Shown: positions 18,113 through 26,776 of the stretch, in pieces
How positions within the stretch are numbered: the stretch's first letter is position 1
Layout: each line of letters begins with the position of its first letter
Origin: Formosa sp030427735
GTDB taxonomy: Bacteria > Bacteroidota > Bacteroidia > Flavobacteriales > Flavobacteriaceae
DNA: 64,000 nucleotides
Reading direction: 5' to 3'
Assembly: GCF_051200825.1 (NCBI RefSeq)
Contig: NZ_CP195158.1
Coordinates: 2,170,001 to 2,234,000, forward strand
Made by a program: the position numbers and the translations under genes
The notes under the pieces: generated by a model
What the model was told of the DNA's origin: nothing
Database searches by the model: none
The model's input: only the letters and a program-made list of their open reading frames with translations

Positions 18113-19179
18113 AAATACATTTTATAATAAGTTCGCTAGTAGCTGGAGGAGCTGAAAGAGTTTTAATTCTTTTAGCTAATTATTTCTCTACCCAAGGTTT
18201 AGATGTAACCATAATAACATTTAACGAACCCGAAACCTTTAAACCTAATGAGAACGTAAAACGAATTAGACTTCATAAAAAAGGAATTAAAAACCACACT
18301 GTAAGGTATTTAACAAACTTAATTTCTTACTACCGTAAAAAAGAAAACAGGCCTGATATTATGATTCCTTTTATGACACAAACAAATTTTATTGCAATCA
18401 TAGTCTCTAAAATATTTTTCATTAAAGTAATTTCATCCGAGCACAATAATCACCTTAAAAAAACAGATTTAATAGGAAGTTTAACAAAAAAGTATTTTTA
18501 TAGATATACAGATGCCCTTACAGTGCTTACCAAATTTGATTTGGATTACTATAAAAAAAGAAAAGTAAACGGTTTCTTAATGCCAAATCCCTGTTCTTTC
18601 AAAATTTATAAAGAAAAACAACGTATTAGAGATAAAACCATTTTAGCTGTAGGGGACTTAAACCGTTACCATCATAAAGGATTTGATACTTTACTGAAAC
18701 TAATTGCACCCATTTTAAAAGCTAACAGTAATTGGCAATTAAAATTAGTAGGTAGTGGTGATAAAGGTCTTAAATTTCTTGAATCCTTAGCTGAACAATA
18801 TAATATCTCAAAACAAGTCGTATTTGAAGGGTACTCTAATAATATTTCAGAATTGATGAGGAAATCAGAAATTTACATTATGACATCAAGATTTGAAGGT
18901 TTACCAATGGTTCTTATTGAAGCAATGTCTCAAGGAATGGCATGCATTTCTTTTGATTGTACAACAGGCCCATCAGACATTATTAAACACAACATTAATG
19001 GTATTCTCGTAGAAGATCAAAACATAGTTGACATGCAAAAAGAATTAGAGCAGTTGATTAAATATCCTGAATTAAGAGAACGATTAGCAAGCATGGGAAG
19101 TCAATCCTTAGATCAATTTAACATTCATAGTATTTACGAAAGTTATTTAGATATTTTTAGTAAAATCTTAAAAAGATGA
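18109..19179 (+). CDS. GT4-family glycosyltransferase
   Basis: A 356-residue GT-B enzyme. The N-terminus has SSLVAGGAERVLILLANYF, the acceptor-side glycine-rich motif of GalNAc/Glc transferases of repeat-unit assembly. The C-terminal domain has the nucleotide-sugar motif SRFEGLPMVLIEAMSQG followed by CTTGPSDII. It should add one sugar to the undecaprenyl-linked repeat unit on the cytoplasmic face. Start overlaps the flippase stop by 4 bp, and the end overlaps the next gene by 4 bp. Donor and acceptor are unknown. Confidence 0.85.
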   Translation: MKIHFIISSLVAGGAERVLILLANYFSTQGLDVTIITFNEPETFKPNENVKRIRLHKKGIKNHTVRYLTNLISYYRKKENRPDIMIPFMTQTNFIAIIVSKIFFIKVISSEHNNHLKKTDLIGSLTKKYFYRYTDALTVLTKFDLDYYKKRKVNGFLMPNPCSFKIYKEKQRIRDKTILAVGDLNRYHHKGFDTLLKLIAPILKANSNWQLKLVGSGDKGLKFLESLAEQYNISKQVVFEGYSNNISELMRKSEIYIMTSRFEGLPMVLIEAMSQGMACISFDCTTGPSDIIKHNINGILVEDQNIVDMQKELEQLIKYPELRERLASMGSQSLDQFNIHSIYESYLDIFSKILKR

Positions 19180-20396
19180 AAAAAAACATATTAAACGGTA
19201 TTTTTTTTTTAGTACCATTAATAATTACAATATTTAATCTTCAAGTTTTTGTTGCGAGATTTATCTCTCCATCAATAGCTCAATTAATAGCTTACAGTAA
19301 TATTGGGTTGCTTTTAACTGGAATTTTGCTAAATATCAATCATCCTGGAGAATACTCAAGAACGGCAAGACTTTGGATAATTTATTACATTATATATTTC
19401 TCTTTTGCCACATTAGCTAGTGCATTATATGGCACCGAAGCAAATATTTTATTTAGCTCAATCCCGTTCATTTATGTATTAGCGTTTTACATATATTTAA
19501 AAAACGAAGATAACAGACTAATTTTTAAAAATGTAATTTTATATTCTTTTGTAACATCATCTTTATTAGCTATATATTTATATAATATAAATTTCGATTT
19601 GGACCGCAATGGCATTTATATTTATAAACTCGATAGAGCTGAAGGGGTTTTTGGTGACGCCAACAATACAGCTTTAGTTGCTATACTCGCTTTTATTCTA
19701 GTTTATAAAAACAATTTCCCTAAAAAAAAATATTATAAATTATTAAAAATAATTTTAGCTGGTTTTATGTTTTACACCATAACGTTAACCTTCTCAACTA
19801 CTGGCTTTATAGTTTTTTTAATTTCTATTATTTTATTAAACCATAATTTTTTTAAAGGGCTAAAACTAACAGCTGCGCTAAGTATTTTACCTATTGTATA
19901 CTTAGTATTAATAAACATTGACAAATTAACTTCAGGAATTAATTTGGTTGGTCAACAAAGAGATAAAATTAATAATGTTGTAAACTTATTAAGCTTCAAT
20001 ACAGATAAAGTAAATGATTCTGGACGGTCTGATTTACTTTTAAATTTGCTAGAACACGTATATCAACATCCAATAATAGGAAATGGAATTGATTTTGCTA
20101 TCTCTCTACACGGCCACAATACTATAGTAGGCGTATGGGCAGATGCAGGTATTTTCACTTTAATTTTTTTCTTATTCATGCTAAGCATATACTTTAAGAG
20201 GACACTTAATCTTTCGAGAGAATTAAGCTTTTTTATTTTATCTTTACTTTTAACAATGTGCATTTTCATGTTAAGTCTTCAAACTGTAATAAACCAACCA
20301 TACCTTATAGCTCTGTTTATCTACATTGGTTATATTATAGATTATCCTATTAATACTCAAAGTTTCCCCAGTACTGAAAAGCTAAAAAATCAATAA
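19176..20396 (+). CDS. O-antigen ligase / Wzy-like polymerase family membrane protein
   Basis: A 406-residue protein with about ten hydrophobic segments. A large loop near 265-320 contains SGRSDLLLNLLEHVYQHPIIGNGIDF and HGHNTIVGVWADAG, the pattern of the Wzy_C (O-antigen ligase) domain, in which an Arg and a late His face the periplasm. It probably polymerises repeat units or ligates the glycan to its carrier; no other polymerase candidate is visible in the cluster, which favours the Wzy role. It overlaps the preceding GT4 gene by 4 bp and is followed by a 114-bp gap. Confidence 0.78.
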   Translation: MKKNILNGIFFLVPLIITIFNLQVFVARFISPSIAQLIAYSNIGLLLTGILLNINHPGEYSRTARLWIIYYIIYFSFATLASALYGTEANILFSSIPFIYVLAFYIYLKNEDNRLIFKNVILYSFVTSSLLAIYLYNINFDLDRNGIYIYKLDRAEGVFGDANNTALVAILAFILVYKNNFPKKKYYKLLKIILAGFMFYTITLTFSTTGFIVFLISIILLNHNFFKGLKLTAALSILPIVYLVLINIDKLTSGINLVGQQRDKINNVVNLLSFNTDKVNDSGRSDLLLNLLEHVYQHPIIGNGIDFAISLHGHNTIVGVWADAGIFTLIFFLFMLSIYFKRTLNLSRELSFFILSLLLTMCIFMLSLQTVINQPYLIALFIYIGYIIDYPINTQSFPSTEKLKNQ

Positions 20397-20407
20397 GCCA
20401 TAACAAT

Positions 20408-20454
20408 AAATACAGATCGAAGTATTTTATTGTCAATTCAAAGATTTTTTTTGA
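20408..20454. repeat. Copy 1 of a 47-bp intergenic repeat (partner at 32627-32673)
   Basis: This stretch aligns without gaps to 32627-32673. The first ten bases AAATACAGAT and the last 21 bases (CAATTCAAAG, eight T, then GA) are identical, and the middle is diverged. It lies 57 bp before the SGNH-like gene start. A regulatory or recombination role is possible. Confidence 0.6.
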
Positions 20455-20510
20455 ATAATAAACAAGTAAGTAACATATTTACTTTAAAATGGTGTTAATG
20501 CACTTCAAAG

Positions 20511-21476
20511 ATGAAACGTTTTATTATTCAAATATTTAAGGGTCTATTTTTCTTTATTGTTATAAATGTAATCGTAAACTTTTATTATGAATATTCTTCA
20601 TATAAAGCTATTTACAATAAAACACATAAAAATTATCTAAAATGGGTCAATATCCATAAAAAGAAAAACAATTTTGAAATAATTATACTAGGGACTAGTA
20701 GAGCTTATAGTGCTTACAATCCAAAAATTATAGACTCTATTTTAAATACACAATCATTCAACATGGGAACTTCAGCTCAAGATATAGCTGAGTCATACTA
20801 TACATTAAAAGAAATTTACGAATATCAATCTCCAAAATATATATTTTTAGATGTATTTCTACCTTCTTCTGATAACTCACATGACTTTAGTCAAGTGTTT
20901 TCAAATGCATCATTTTTTAGTTCTTTCGAAAATAAGTCAAATTTAATTATTGAAGGTTTTGGAAAAACTGGGGTGTTAAATTATTTCATTCCTGTTTTAA
21001 AATTCAATAATCATATGAAACAAGACTTATTGGGGGTATTTGCTAAAAACAAAACCCCTAGGAAAGAGGACAATTGGATTAATGGATATTTATACGATAC
21101 AACTACAGTAAGTTTAAAAAATATTAAGGACTTTAAGCCAATATCAAATTTTAATAATACTCAATTTAACGAAGACCGTTTTTTAAAGTATTTTAATAAA
21201 ATCAAAGACATCTGTAATAATCATAATACTAAGCTTATTTGCATTAGAGCTCCTTACCCCCCCACTCGTTTACAATTAAGCAAAAAGGATGAAGAAAACC
21301 TTTTTTTTAAAGAGTTTATGAAAAATCAAAACACGCCATATTACGATTTAAATACATTTAAATCTAATACTTATTTTTATAATGATGAAGATTTTGCCGA
21401 TTACCACCATGCCAATTACAAAGCAGCAAATAAAGCGAGTAAGCAAGTAACAGATATATTAATGAATAACTTTTAA
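20511..21476 (+). CDS. SGNH-like membrane-anchored protein (glycan acylation helper)
   Basis: A 321-residue protein with one N-terminal membrane segment (about 7-24) and a periplasmic domain. Block I is LGTSRAYSAYNP with Ser63, a GTSRA variant of the GDSL motif seen in AlgJ/AlgX/DltD-like helpers. The C-terminus has DYHHANYKAANKAS as the D-x-x-H block. Such proteins often transfer or remove acetyl groups on exopolysaccharides together with an MBOAT protein, and an MBOAT gene is two genes downstream. 10 bp separate it from the next gene. Family membership rests on the two blocks; specific activity is inferred. Confidence 0.6.
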   Translation: MKRFIIQIFKGLFFFIVINVIVNFYYEYSSYKAIYNKTHKNYLKWVNIHKKKNNFEIIILGTSRAYSAYNPKIIDSILNTQSFNMGTSAQDIAESYYTLKEIYEYQSPKYIFLDVFLPSSDNSHDFSQVFSNASFFSSFENKSNLIIEGFGKTGVLNYFIPVLKFNNHMKQDLLGVFAKNKTPRKEDNWINGYLYDTTTVSLKNIKDFKPISNFNNTQFNEDRFLKYFNKIKDICNNHNTKLICIRAPYPPTRLQLSKKDEENLFFKEFMKNQNTPYYDLNTFKSNTYFYNDEDFADYHHANYKAANKASKQVTDILMNNF

Positions 21477-21486
21477 AAATGCTTAT

Positions 21487-22071
21487 ATGATAGATTCAAA
21501 AAAAAAATACTTACAATATTTAAATGATGACAAAAAAGCATTAAACATTAATAATTCTTCTTTTTATTTTAAAATAACAAATTTTTTAATCCCTGGATCA
21601 ATCTGGAAATTTCAAAAATTATTAAGAAAATTGGAATATCACCATAATTGTAAAAATTTTGGAATTAATAAGATTTATTATTTTTATTTAAAATATAAAT
21701 TTAGAAAGCTATCTATTAAACTAGGTTTTTCAATACCCATTAATGTGTTTGGCCCTGGGTTAGCTATTGTTCATTATGGTACAATTGTAATCAATAGAAA
21801 TACTAAAGTTGGAAAAAATTGTAGAATTCATGCCTGTACTAATATAGGTGCCTCAGGCGGATCGCAAAAGGCACCTCAAATTGGAGATAATGTATATATA
21901 GGACCAGGTGCTAAAATTTATGGAGATATTATAATAGCTAATAATTGCACCATTTCTGCTAATGCCGTTGTAAACAAATCATTCTTAAATGAAAATATGA
22001 TGATAGCTGGAATCCCAGCTAAAGAAATAAAAAAATTCGATATCAATAAAATAATAAGACACCTTAATTAA
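21487..22071 (+). CDS. Serine acetyltransferase-like LbH acetyltransferase
   Basis: A 194-residue protein with a C-terminal left-handed beta-helix: GPGLAIVHYGTIVINRNTKVG, HACTNIGASGGSQKAPQIGDNVYIGPGAKIYG and ISANAVVNKSF. This hexapeptide pattern is that of CysE-like O-acetyltransferases, with HYGTIVIN and HACTNIG containing the active-site His candidates. In this cluster it most likely acetylates a sugar or sugar-linked residue rather than serine; CysE-like relatives are common in capsule loci. The N-terminal part is short and differs from genuine CysE. Confidence 0.75.
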   Translation: MIDSKKKYLQYLNDDKKALNINNSSFYFKITNFLIPGSIWKFQKLLRKLEYHHNCKNFGINKIYYFYLKYKFRKLSIKLGFSIPINVFGPGLAIVHYGTIVINRNTKVGKNCRIHACTNIGASGGSQKAPQIGDNVYIGPGAKIYGDIIIANNCTISANAVVNKSFLNENMMIAGIPAKEIKKFDINKIIRHLN

Positions 22072-22160
22072 AATTAAAATGTCTAACAAAACCTTATTAT
22101 TTTGAATTACTAAACATAAAAATATTTATTAACAGCCAAAACCTCTAAACTAACCGATAT

Positions 22161-23594
22161 ATGTTGTTTAACTCTTTAGAATTCTTCATATTTTTACCTA
22201 TAGTCTTTATTCTTTATTGGAGTATTGGTTCTAAAAATATAAAAAGTCAAAACTTACTAATAGCAGTATCAAGTTACGTATTTTACGGCTGGTGGGATTG
22301 GAGATTTTTATCTTTAATAGCATTTAGCTCTATTCTTGACTACAGTATAGGATTAAAACTCGACAAAACAGAAAACAAATACAATAGAAAACTATTGTTA
22401 TGGATTAGCATTTGTGTCAATTTAGGTTTTTTGGCTTTTTTTAAATACTTCAACTTTTTCATAGACAGTTTAGTTACTTCTTTTACCTTCTTTGGATACC
22501 CTTTAAAAATTAGGACTCTAAATATATTATTACCTGTGGGAATTAGTTTTTATACTTTCCAAACCTTAAGTTACACAATTGATGTATATAACAAAAAGCT
22601 AAAACCAACTAAAGATTTCATTGGTTTTTTAGCTTTTGTTAGTTTTTTTCCGCAACTAGTTGCTGGGCCTATAGAAAGAGCCACTAACCTTTTACCCCAA
22701 TTTAAAACACAAAGGCAATTCAACTATCAAACGGCTGTATTTGGTTTAAGGCAAGTAATCTGGGGATTTTTCAAAAAGATTGTTATCGCAGATAATTGTG
22801 CCCAGTATGCAAATATTATTTTTAATAATTACGAAGATTATTCAGGAAGCACTTTATTGCTTGGAGCCTTCTTTTTTGCCCTCCAAATTTATGGAGACTT
22901 TTCTGGATATTCAGATATAGCAATAGGTATCTCAAGATTATTTGGTTTTGATTTAATGAAAAACTTTGCTTTCCCCTACTTCTCTAGAGATATCGCCGAA
23001 TTTTGGAGAAGGTGGCATATTTCTTTATCTACCTGGTTTCGAGATTATCTATACATTCCATTAGGAGGTAGTCGCGGAGGAACTTTAATGAAAGTTCGAA
23101 ATACATTTATAATATTCATTGTCAGCGGCTTTTGGCATGGAGCAAATTGGACCTTCATTATTTGGGGAGCCCTTAACGCCATTTATTTTTTACCGCTTTT
23201 ATTATTAAAGCAAAATCGGTTAAATACAGATATTGTAGCAGAAGGCAAAATACTACCTAATTTAAAAGAAATATCTCAAATGAGTTTTACATTTTTTATT
23301 ACTCTAATTGCTTGGGTATTTTTTAGATCTGATAATGTAAGTAATGCTTTTTCTTATTTAAATAAAATGTTTACTAGCTCACTGTTCTCCATACCAAGTA
23401 TTTTACCCACAACCATTCTAGGATTAATTTTATTTTTTATAATAATAGAATGGTTAGGAAGAAATAATGAGTTTGCTATTTCTAAAATTGATTTTATAAA
23501 AAAACCTATACGTTGGGCATTCTATTTTTTATTAATAATTCTCATGTTTTGTTTTACAGGCGAAGAACAACAGTTTATTTACTTTCAATTTTAA
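22161..23594 (+). CDS. MBOAT-family O-acyltransferase (AlgI-like), copy 1
   Basis: A 477-residue multispanning protein with AlgI/DltB hallmarks: MLFNSLEFFIFLP start, FYGWWDWRFLSLI, LPVGISFYTFQTLSYTID, FFPQLVAGPIERA, EFWRRWHISLSTWFRDYLYIPLGGSR, and SGFWHGANWTFIIWG with the conserved MBOAT His. It would move an acyl (usually acetyl) group across the membrane to a periplasmic acceptor. It is followed after 1 bp by an SGNH partner gene. It is clearly paralogous to the MBOAT at 32738-34189, matching it through most of the N-terminus and the core motifs. Confidence 0.92.
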   Translation: MLFNSLEFFIFLPIVFILYWSIGSKNIKSQNLLIAVSSYVFYGWWDWRFLSLIAFSSILDYSIGLKLDKTENKYNRKLLLWISICVNLGFLAFFKYFNFFIDSLVTSFTFFGYPLKIRTLNILLPVGISFYTFQTLSYTIDVYNKKLKPTKDFIGFLAFVSFFPQLVAGPIERATNLLPQFKTQRQFNYQTAVFGLRQVIWGFFKKIVIADNCAQYANIIFNNYEDYSGSTLLLGAFFFALQIYGDFSGYSDIAIGISRLFGFDLMKNFAFPYFSRDIAEFWRRWHISLSTWFRDYLYIPLGGSRGGTLMKVRNTFIIFIVSGFWHGANWTFIIWGALNAIYFLPLLLLKQNRLNTDIVAEGKILPNLKEISQMSFTFFITLIAWVFFRSDNVSNAFSYLNKMFTSSLFSIPSILPTTILGLILFFIIIEWLGRNNEFAISKIDFIKKPIRWAFYFLLIILMFCFTGEEQQFIYFQF

Positions 23595-23595
23595 A

Positions 23596-24549
23596 ATGTA
23601 TAAATTCTTAAAAAATATTATTTTGTTTTTGATGTTTCTCATTTTTTTAGGAGAAATAATAGTAAGGATGTTTCATCTTGTTTCTGACATTCCTAAAAGA
23701 GTTATTACAAACCATGGTATTCAAAAATATGTCCCAAATCAAGAGGGATATTGGAAAGGAGGACATCATAAATGGATGATAAATGATAAAGGCTGGCCAG
23801 GAGAATTACCATTGAAATTTGATAATTTAATTTTACTAATTGGAGACTCATTTATAGAAAATTTCATGAACCCAAACAACTGCCATCAAGCCGCCTTCCT
23901 AAAAAACTATATGCCTCAAAACAATTTTATGGAAGCTGGAAGATCTGGGGTTTCCTTAATAGAAGCTATGGAAATTTGTGAAGAACTAAATCATCTTAAA
24001 CCTTTAATTAACACAATTTACCTTAATAATAACGACTTTTATGAAAGTATTGTAGAGATACAAGAATTAAATGATATCACACAGTTAGAACTTAAAAACA
24101 AAAAAATTATAAAAGGTAAATTAAAGTCTCCCGGACTAAAAATAATACTTTATAATTGGAAATTAGCATATTACCTATACAATAGATTTTCGCCTGCAAC
24201 TATGCAAATGAATGAAAAAACCGAGTCAAAAAATAAGGATAACATAATAGCCGCAAATACATTTAAACACCAAAAAGAGGTATTTGAACTCATTGAATAT
24301 ATTTCATCAAACTATGGAATAACTAATAAGATTCTAATATTTCATCCAGATTCAGACCAAAACATTATAAATAAATGTATTGCGGAGGGGTTTAAGGTCA
24401 TCGTTTTAAATACAAGAGAAGGGCAAGGTTGGACATTCGATTATGATAGTCACTGGACATGCTACGGACATGAACAAGCCGCTAAACAAATAGCAGGGCA
24501 ACTACCTAAAATTATAGAGGATATTAAGAATAACTCAATAAATGATTAA
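23596..24549 (+). CDS. SGNH-like partner of MBOAT acyltransferase, copy 1
   Basis: A 317-residue protein with an N-terminal membrane anchor (about 5-25). Block I is LLIGDSFIENF with Ser85, and the C-terminal block DSHWTCYGHEQAA supplies Asp and His. This AlgJ/AlgX-like arrangement, 1 bp after an MBOAT gene, suggests an O-acetyl transfer step on the exported glycan. The N-terminal half shares the pattern RxFHLxxDxPxR, PNQxGY and xIGDSFIE with the SGNH protein at 36641-37597, so the two are paralogues. It overlaps the following GT4 gene by 8 bp. Confidence 0.72.
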   Translation: MYKFLKNIILFLMFLIFLGEIIVRMFHLVSDIPKRVITNHGIQKYVPNQEGYWKGGHHKWMINDKGWPGELPLKFDNLILLIGDSFIENFMNPNNCHQAAFLKNYMPQNNFMEAGRSGVSLIEAMEICEELNHLKPLINTIYLNNNDFYESIVEIQELNDITQLELKNKKIIKGKLKSPGLKIILYNWKLAYYLYNRFSPATMQMNEKTESKNKDNIIAANTFKHQKEVFELIEYISSNYGITNKILIFHPDSDQNIINKCIAEGFKVIVLNTREGQGWTFDYDSHWTCYGHEQAAKQIAGQLPKIIEDIKNNSIND

Positions 24550-25612
24550 TAATACAAAAATAAAAATACTCTTTATTCTTCCTTCACTAGTTGCTGGTGG
24601 CGCAGAACGCGTTGTCTCTTTTATTTCTCAAAACATCGACAAAAATAAATTTACTCCTGTTCTTTTAATCGCTGGCTTCCCTAAAGATAGCACTTACAAC
24701 ACAAGTAATGTTAAAACAATTTTTCTACATAAATCCAGAGTACTTTATGCATTACCATTTATAGTTTATCAATTAATTAAATTGAATCCCAAAATAGTAA
24801 TGAGTTCGATTGCCCATACCAATACAGCAATGGCGCTAATATCTCCTCTATTTCCAAAAACAAAATTTGTAGGAAGAGAAGCAACCATATTAAGTAAACG
24901 AAAAAATGAAACAAGTAATAAAAAATGGTCTCTAGCCCATTTTTTTAAAAATAATTACAAAAATTTAGATATCATCATTTGTCAGTCTCAAGATATGGCT
25001 GAAGATATGATTTTAAATTATGGCATACCTAAACAAAAAACTTGTATTATAAACAACCCTATTTCGGAACTTCCTAATATTAAAGAAAAAAAGACTCAAC
25101 GAATTAAAACATTTATAACTGTTGGCAGACTTACCGAAGTTAAAGGGCATATTAGAATTTTAAAATTATTATCGGCATTAAAGTATCAATTCAGATACAT
25201 AATTATTGGTGATGGAAGTATTAAGGATGTAATCTTGAACAAAGCAAAAGAGCTTTCTTTAACTCAATACATCGAACACATACCATACACCTCAGAAGTA
25301 AATAACTTTCTTATTGAAAGTGACTATTTCCTTCAAGGGTCTTATGTAGAAGGTTTCCCAAACGCTTTACTTGAAAGTTGCGTGGTTGGCACACCCGTAA
25401 TAGCTTTTAATGTCCCTGGAGGAACTAAAGAAATTGTAGAAAACGGCATAAACGGTTATCTTGTTGAAAATGAAGAAGAATTTTTACAAAGATTAAACGA
25501 AGATAAGGTGTGGAATCCACAAATAGTACGCGATTCTGTTTATAAAAAATTCAATAAAGAAAAAATTCTAAAACAGTACGAAGATTTATTCCTGGAAATT
25601 GTAAAAAAGTAG
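24542..25612 (+). CDS. GT4-family glycosyltransferase
   Basis: A 356-residue GT-B fold enzyme with LPSLVAGGAERVVSFISQNI near the N-terminus and YVEGFPNALLESCVVGTPVIAFNVPGG in the donor domain. It likely adds a hexose or HexNAc to the lipid-linked repeat unit. The start overlaps the SGNH gene by 8 bp. Donor sugar unknown. Confidence 0.85.
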   Translation: MINNTKIKILFILPSLVAGGAERVVSFISQNIDKNKFTPVLLIAGFPKDSTYNTSNVKTIFLHKSRVLYALPFIVYQLIKLNPKIVMSSIAHTNTAMALISPLFPKTKFVGREATILSKRKNETSNKKWSLAHFFKNNYKNLDIIICQSQDMAEDMILNYGIPKQKTCIINNPISELPNIKEKKTQRIKTFITVGRLTEVKGHIRILKLLSALKYQFRYIIIGDGSIKDVILNKAKELSLTQYIEHIPYTSEVNNFLIESDYFLQGSYVEGFPNALLESCVVGTPVIAFNVPGGTKEIVENGINGYLVENEEEFLQRLNEDKVWNPQIVRDSVYKKFNKEKILKQYEDLFLEIVKK

Positions 25613-25623
25613 TTTAAACCTTA

Positions 25624-26772
25624 ATGAAAACTCAAAAACCAAATATTAGCATTTTAAGCATTACTCTGGGGAGTGGTGGTGCCGAAAAAGTAATAAGTTT
25701 ATTGCTTAAAGAGCTGATTCACGATTATAACGTTACCCTTGTATTGTTTTATAACCATATTCACTTCCCTATTCCCAAACAAGTCAAGGTTCATTGTTTG
25801 TCTAAAGAATCGGCAAATCGCCCATTTTATTTAAAGTTTAAAGATTTAATTGCCTTTACTAAAACATATCAAGCATTTTTAAAAGCAGAGAACATTAGTA
25901 CTTCGGTTTCTTTTTTAGCCTTTCCTAATATTGTTAATGGTATTGTTGCGAACCGTAATAAAAATATCAAAACCATAATTAGCGAGCGGGGTTTCCCTTC
26001 GGATAATACAACTAGTAAATTATCACTCTATATATCCAAAATATTTTATCCAATATACTACAATAAGTGTGATAAATTGTTTTCGAATTCGGTTTACATT
26101 AATCAAGATTTAAAAGATAACTTTAAGGTGAATATTCCTATGGAAGTTATTTATAACCCAATAGAATTGCCAGAAAACACTATTATTCCAGATTCGCTTA
26201 ATAAAACTATAGATTGCTTAAAGCTAATAACGGCAGGCACGCTAAATAAAAGAAAAAATCATATTATGATTATACGTGCTTTAAATAATACCAAAAACCA
26301 ATATAAATTATCCATTTTAGGAGATGGGCCGCTTAAAGACTATTTAACAGAAGAAATAAAAACACTACAGCTAGAGAAACAAGTAATACTCGAAGGCAAA
26401 GTAAAACAAGTTAACCAATATTTATTAAACAACCATTGCTTTGTATTATCGTCTTTTACCGAAGGATTTCCCAATGCTTTATTAGAAGCCATGGCTATGG
26501 GACTGCCTTGTATTTCAACAAATTGTTTATCTGGCCCCTTAGAACTTTTAAACGACAATCACCCAATCTCTATAAGCAACGGATCATTTTACAAAGGTAA
26601 ATATGGGCTTTTAATTAACAACAACGACCACGATGGTCTGTATAAAGCGCTAGAGTTTTTAAAAAACAACCCTATAGAACGAGCATCCTACAGTAAACTA
26701 AGTCTGCAAAGAGCCGAGGCTTACAACTTAAAAAATATTTACTCTAAATTCTATCAGTTTATAAACAATTAA
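25624..26772 (+). CDS. GT4-family glycosyltransferase
   Basis: A 382-residue GT-B enzyme: ITLGSGGAEKVISLLLKEL, LITAGTLNKRKNHIMIIRAL, and SFTEGFPNALLEAMAMGLPCIS followed by LSGPLELL. It follows the previous GT4 gene by 11 bp and precedes asnB by 4 bp, so it is co-transcribed. It belongs to the same broad GT4 type as the genes at 18109 and 24542, but identity is low enough that each probably makes a different linkage. Donor unknown. Confidence 0.85.
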   Translation: MKTQKPNISILSITLGSGGAEKVISLLLKELIHDYNVTLVLFYNHIHFPIPKQVKVHCLSKESANRPFYLKFKDLIAFTKTYQAFLKAENISTSVSFLAFPNIVNGIVANRNKNIKTIISERGFPSDNTTSKLSLYISKIFYPIYYNKCDKLFSNSVYINQDLKDNFKVNIPMEVIYNPIELPENTIIPDSLNKTIDCLKLITAGTLNKRKNHIMIIRALNNTKNQYKLSILGDGPLKDYLTEEIKTLQLEKQVILEGKVKQVNQYLLNNHCFVLSSFTEGFPNALLEAMAMGLPCISTNCLSGPLELLNDNHPISISNGSFYKGKYGLLINNNDHDGLYKALEFLKNNPIERASYSKLSLQRAEAYNLKNIYSKFYQFINN

Positions 26773-26776
26773 GCCT

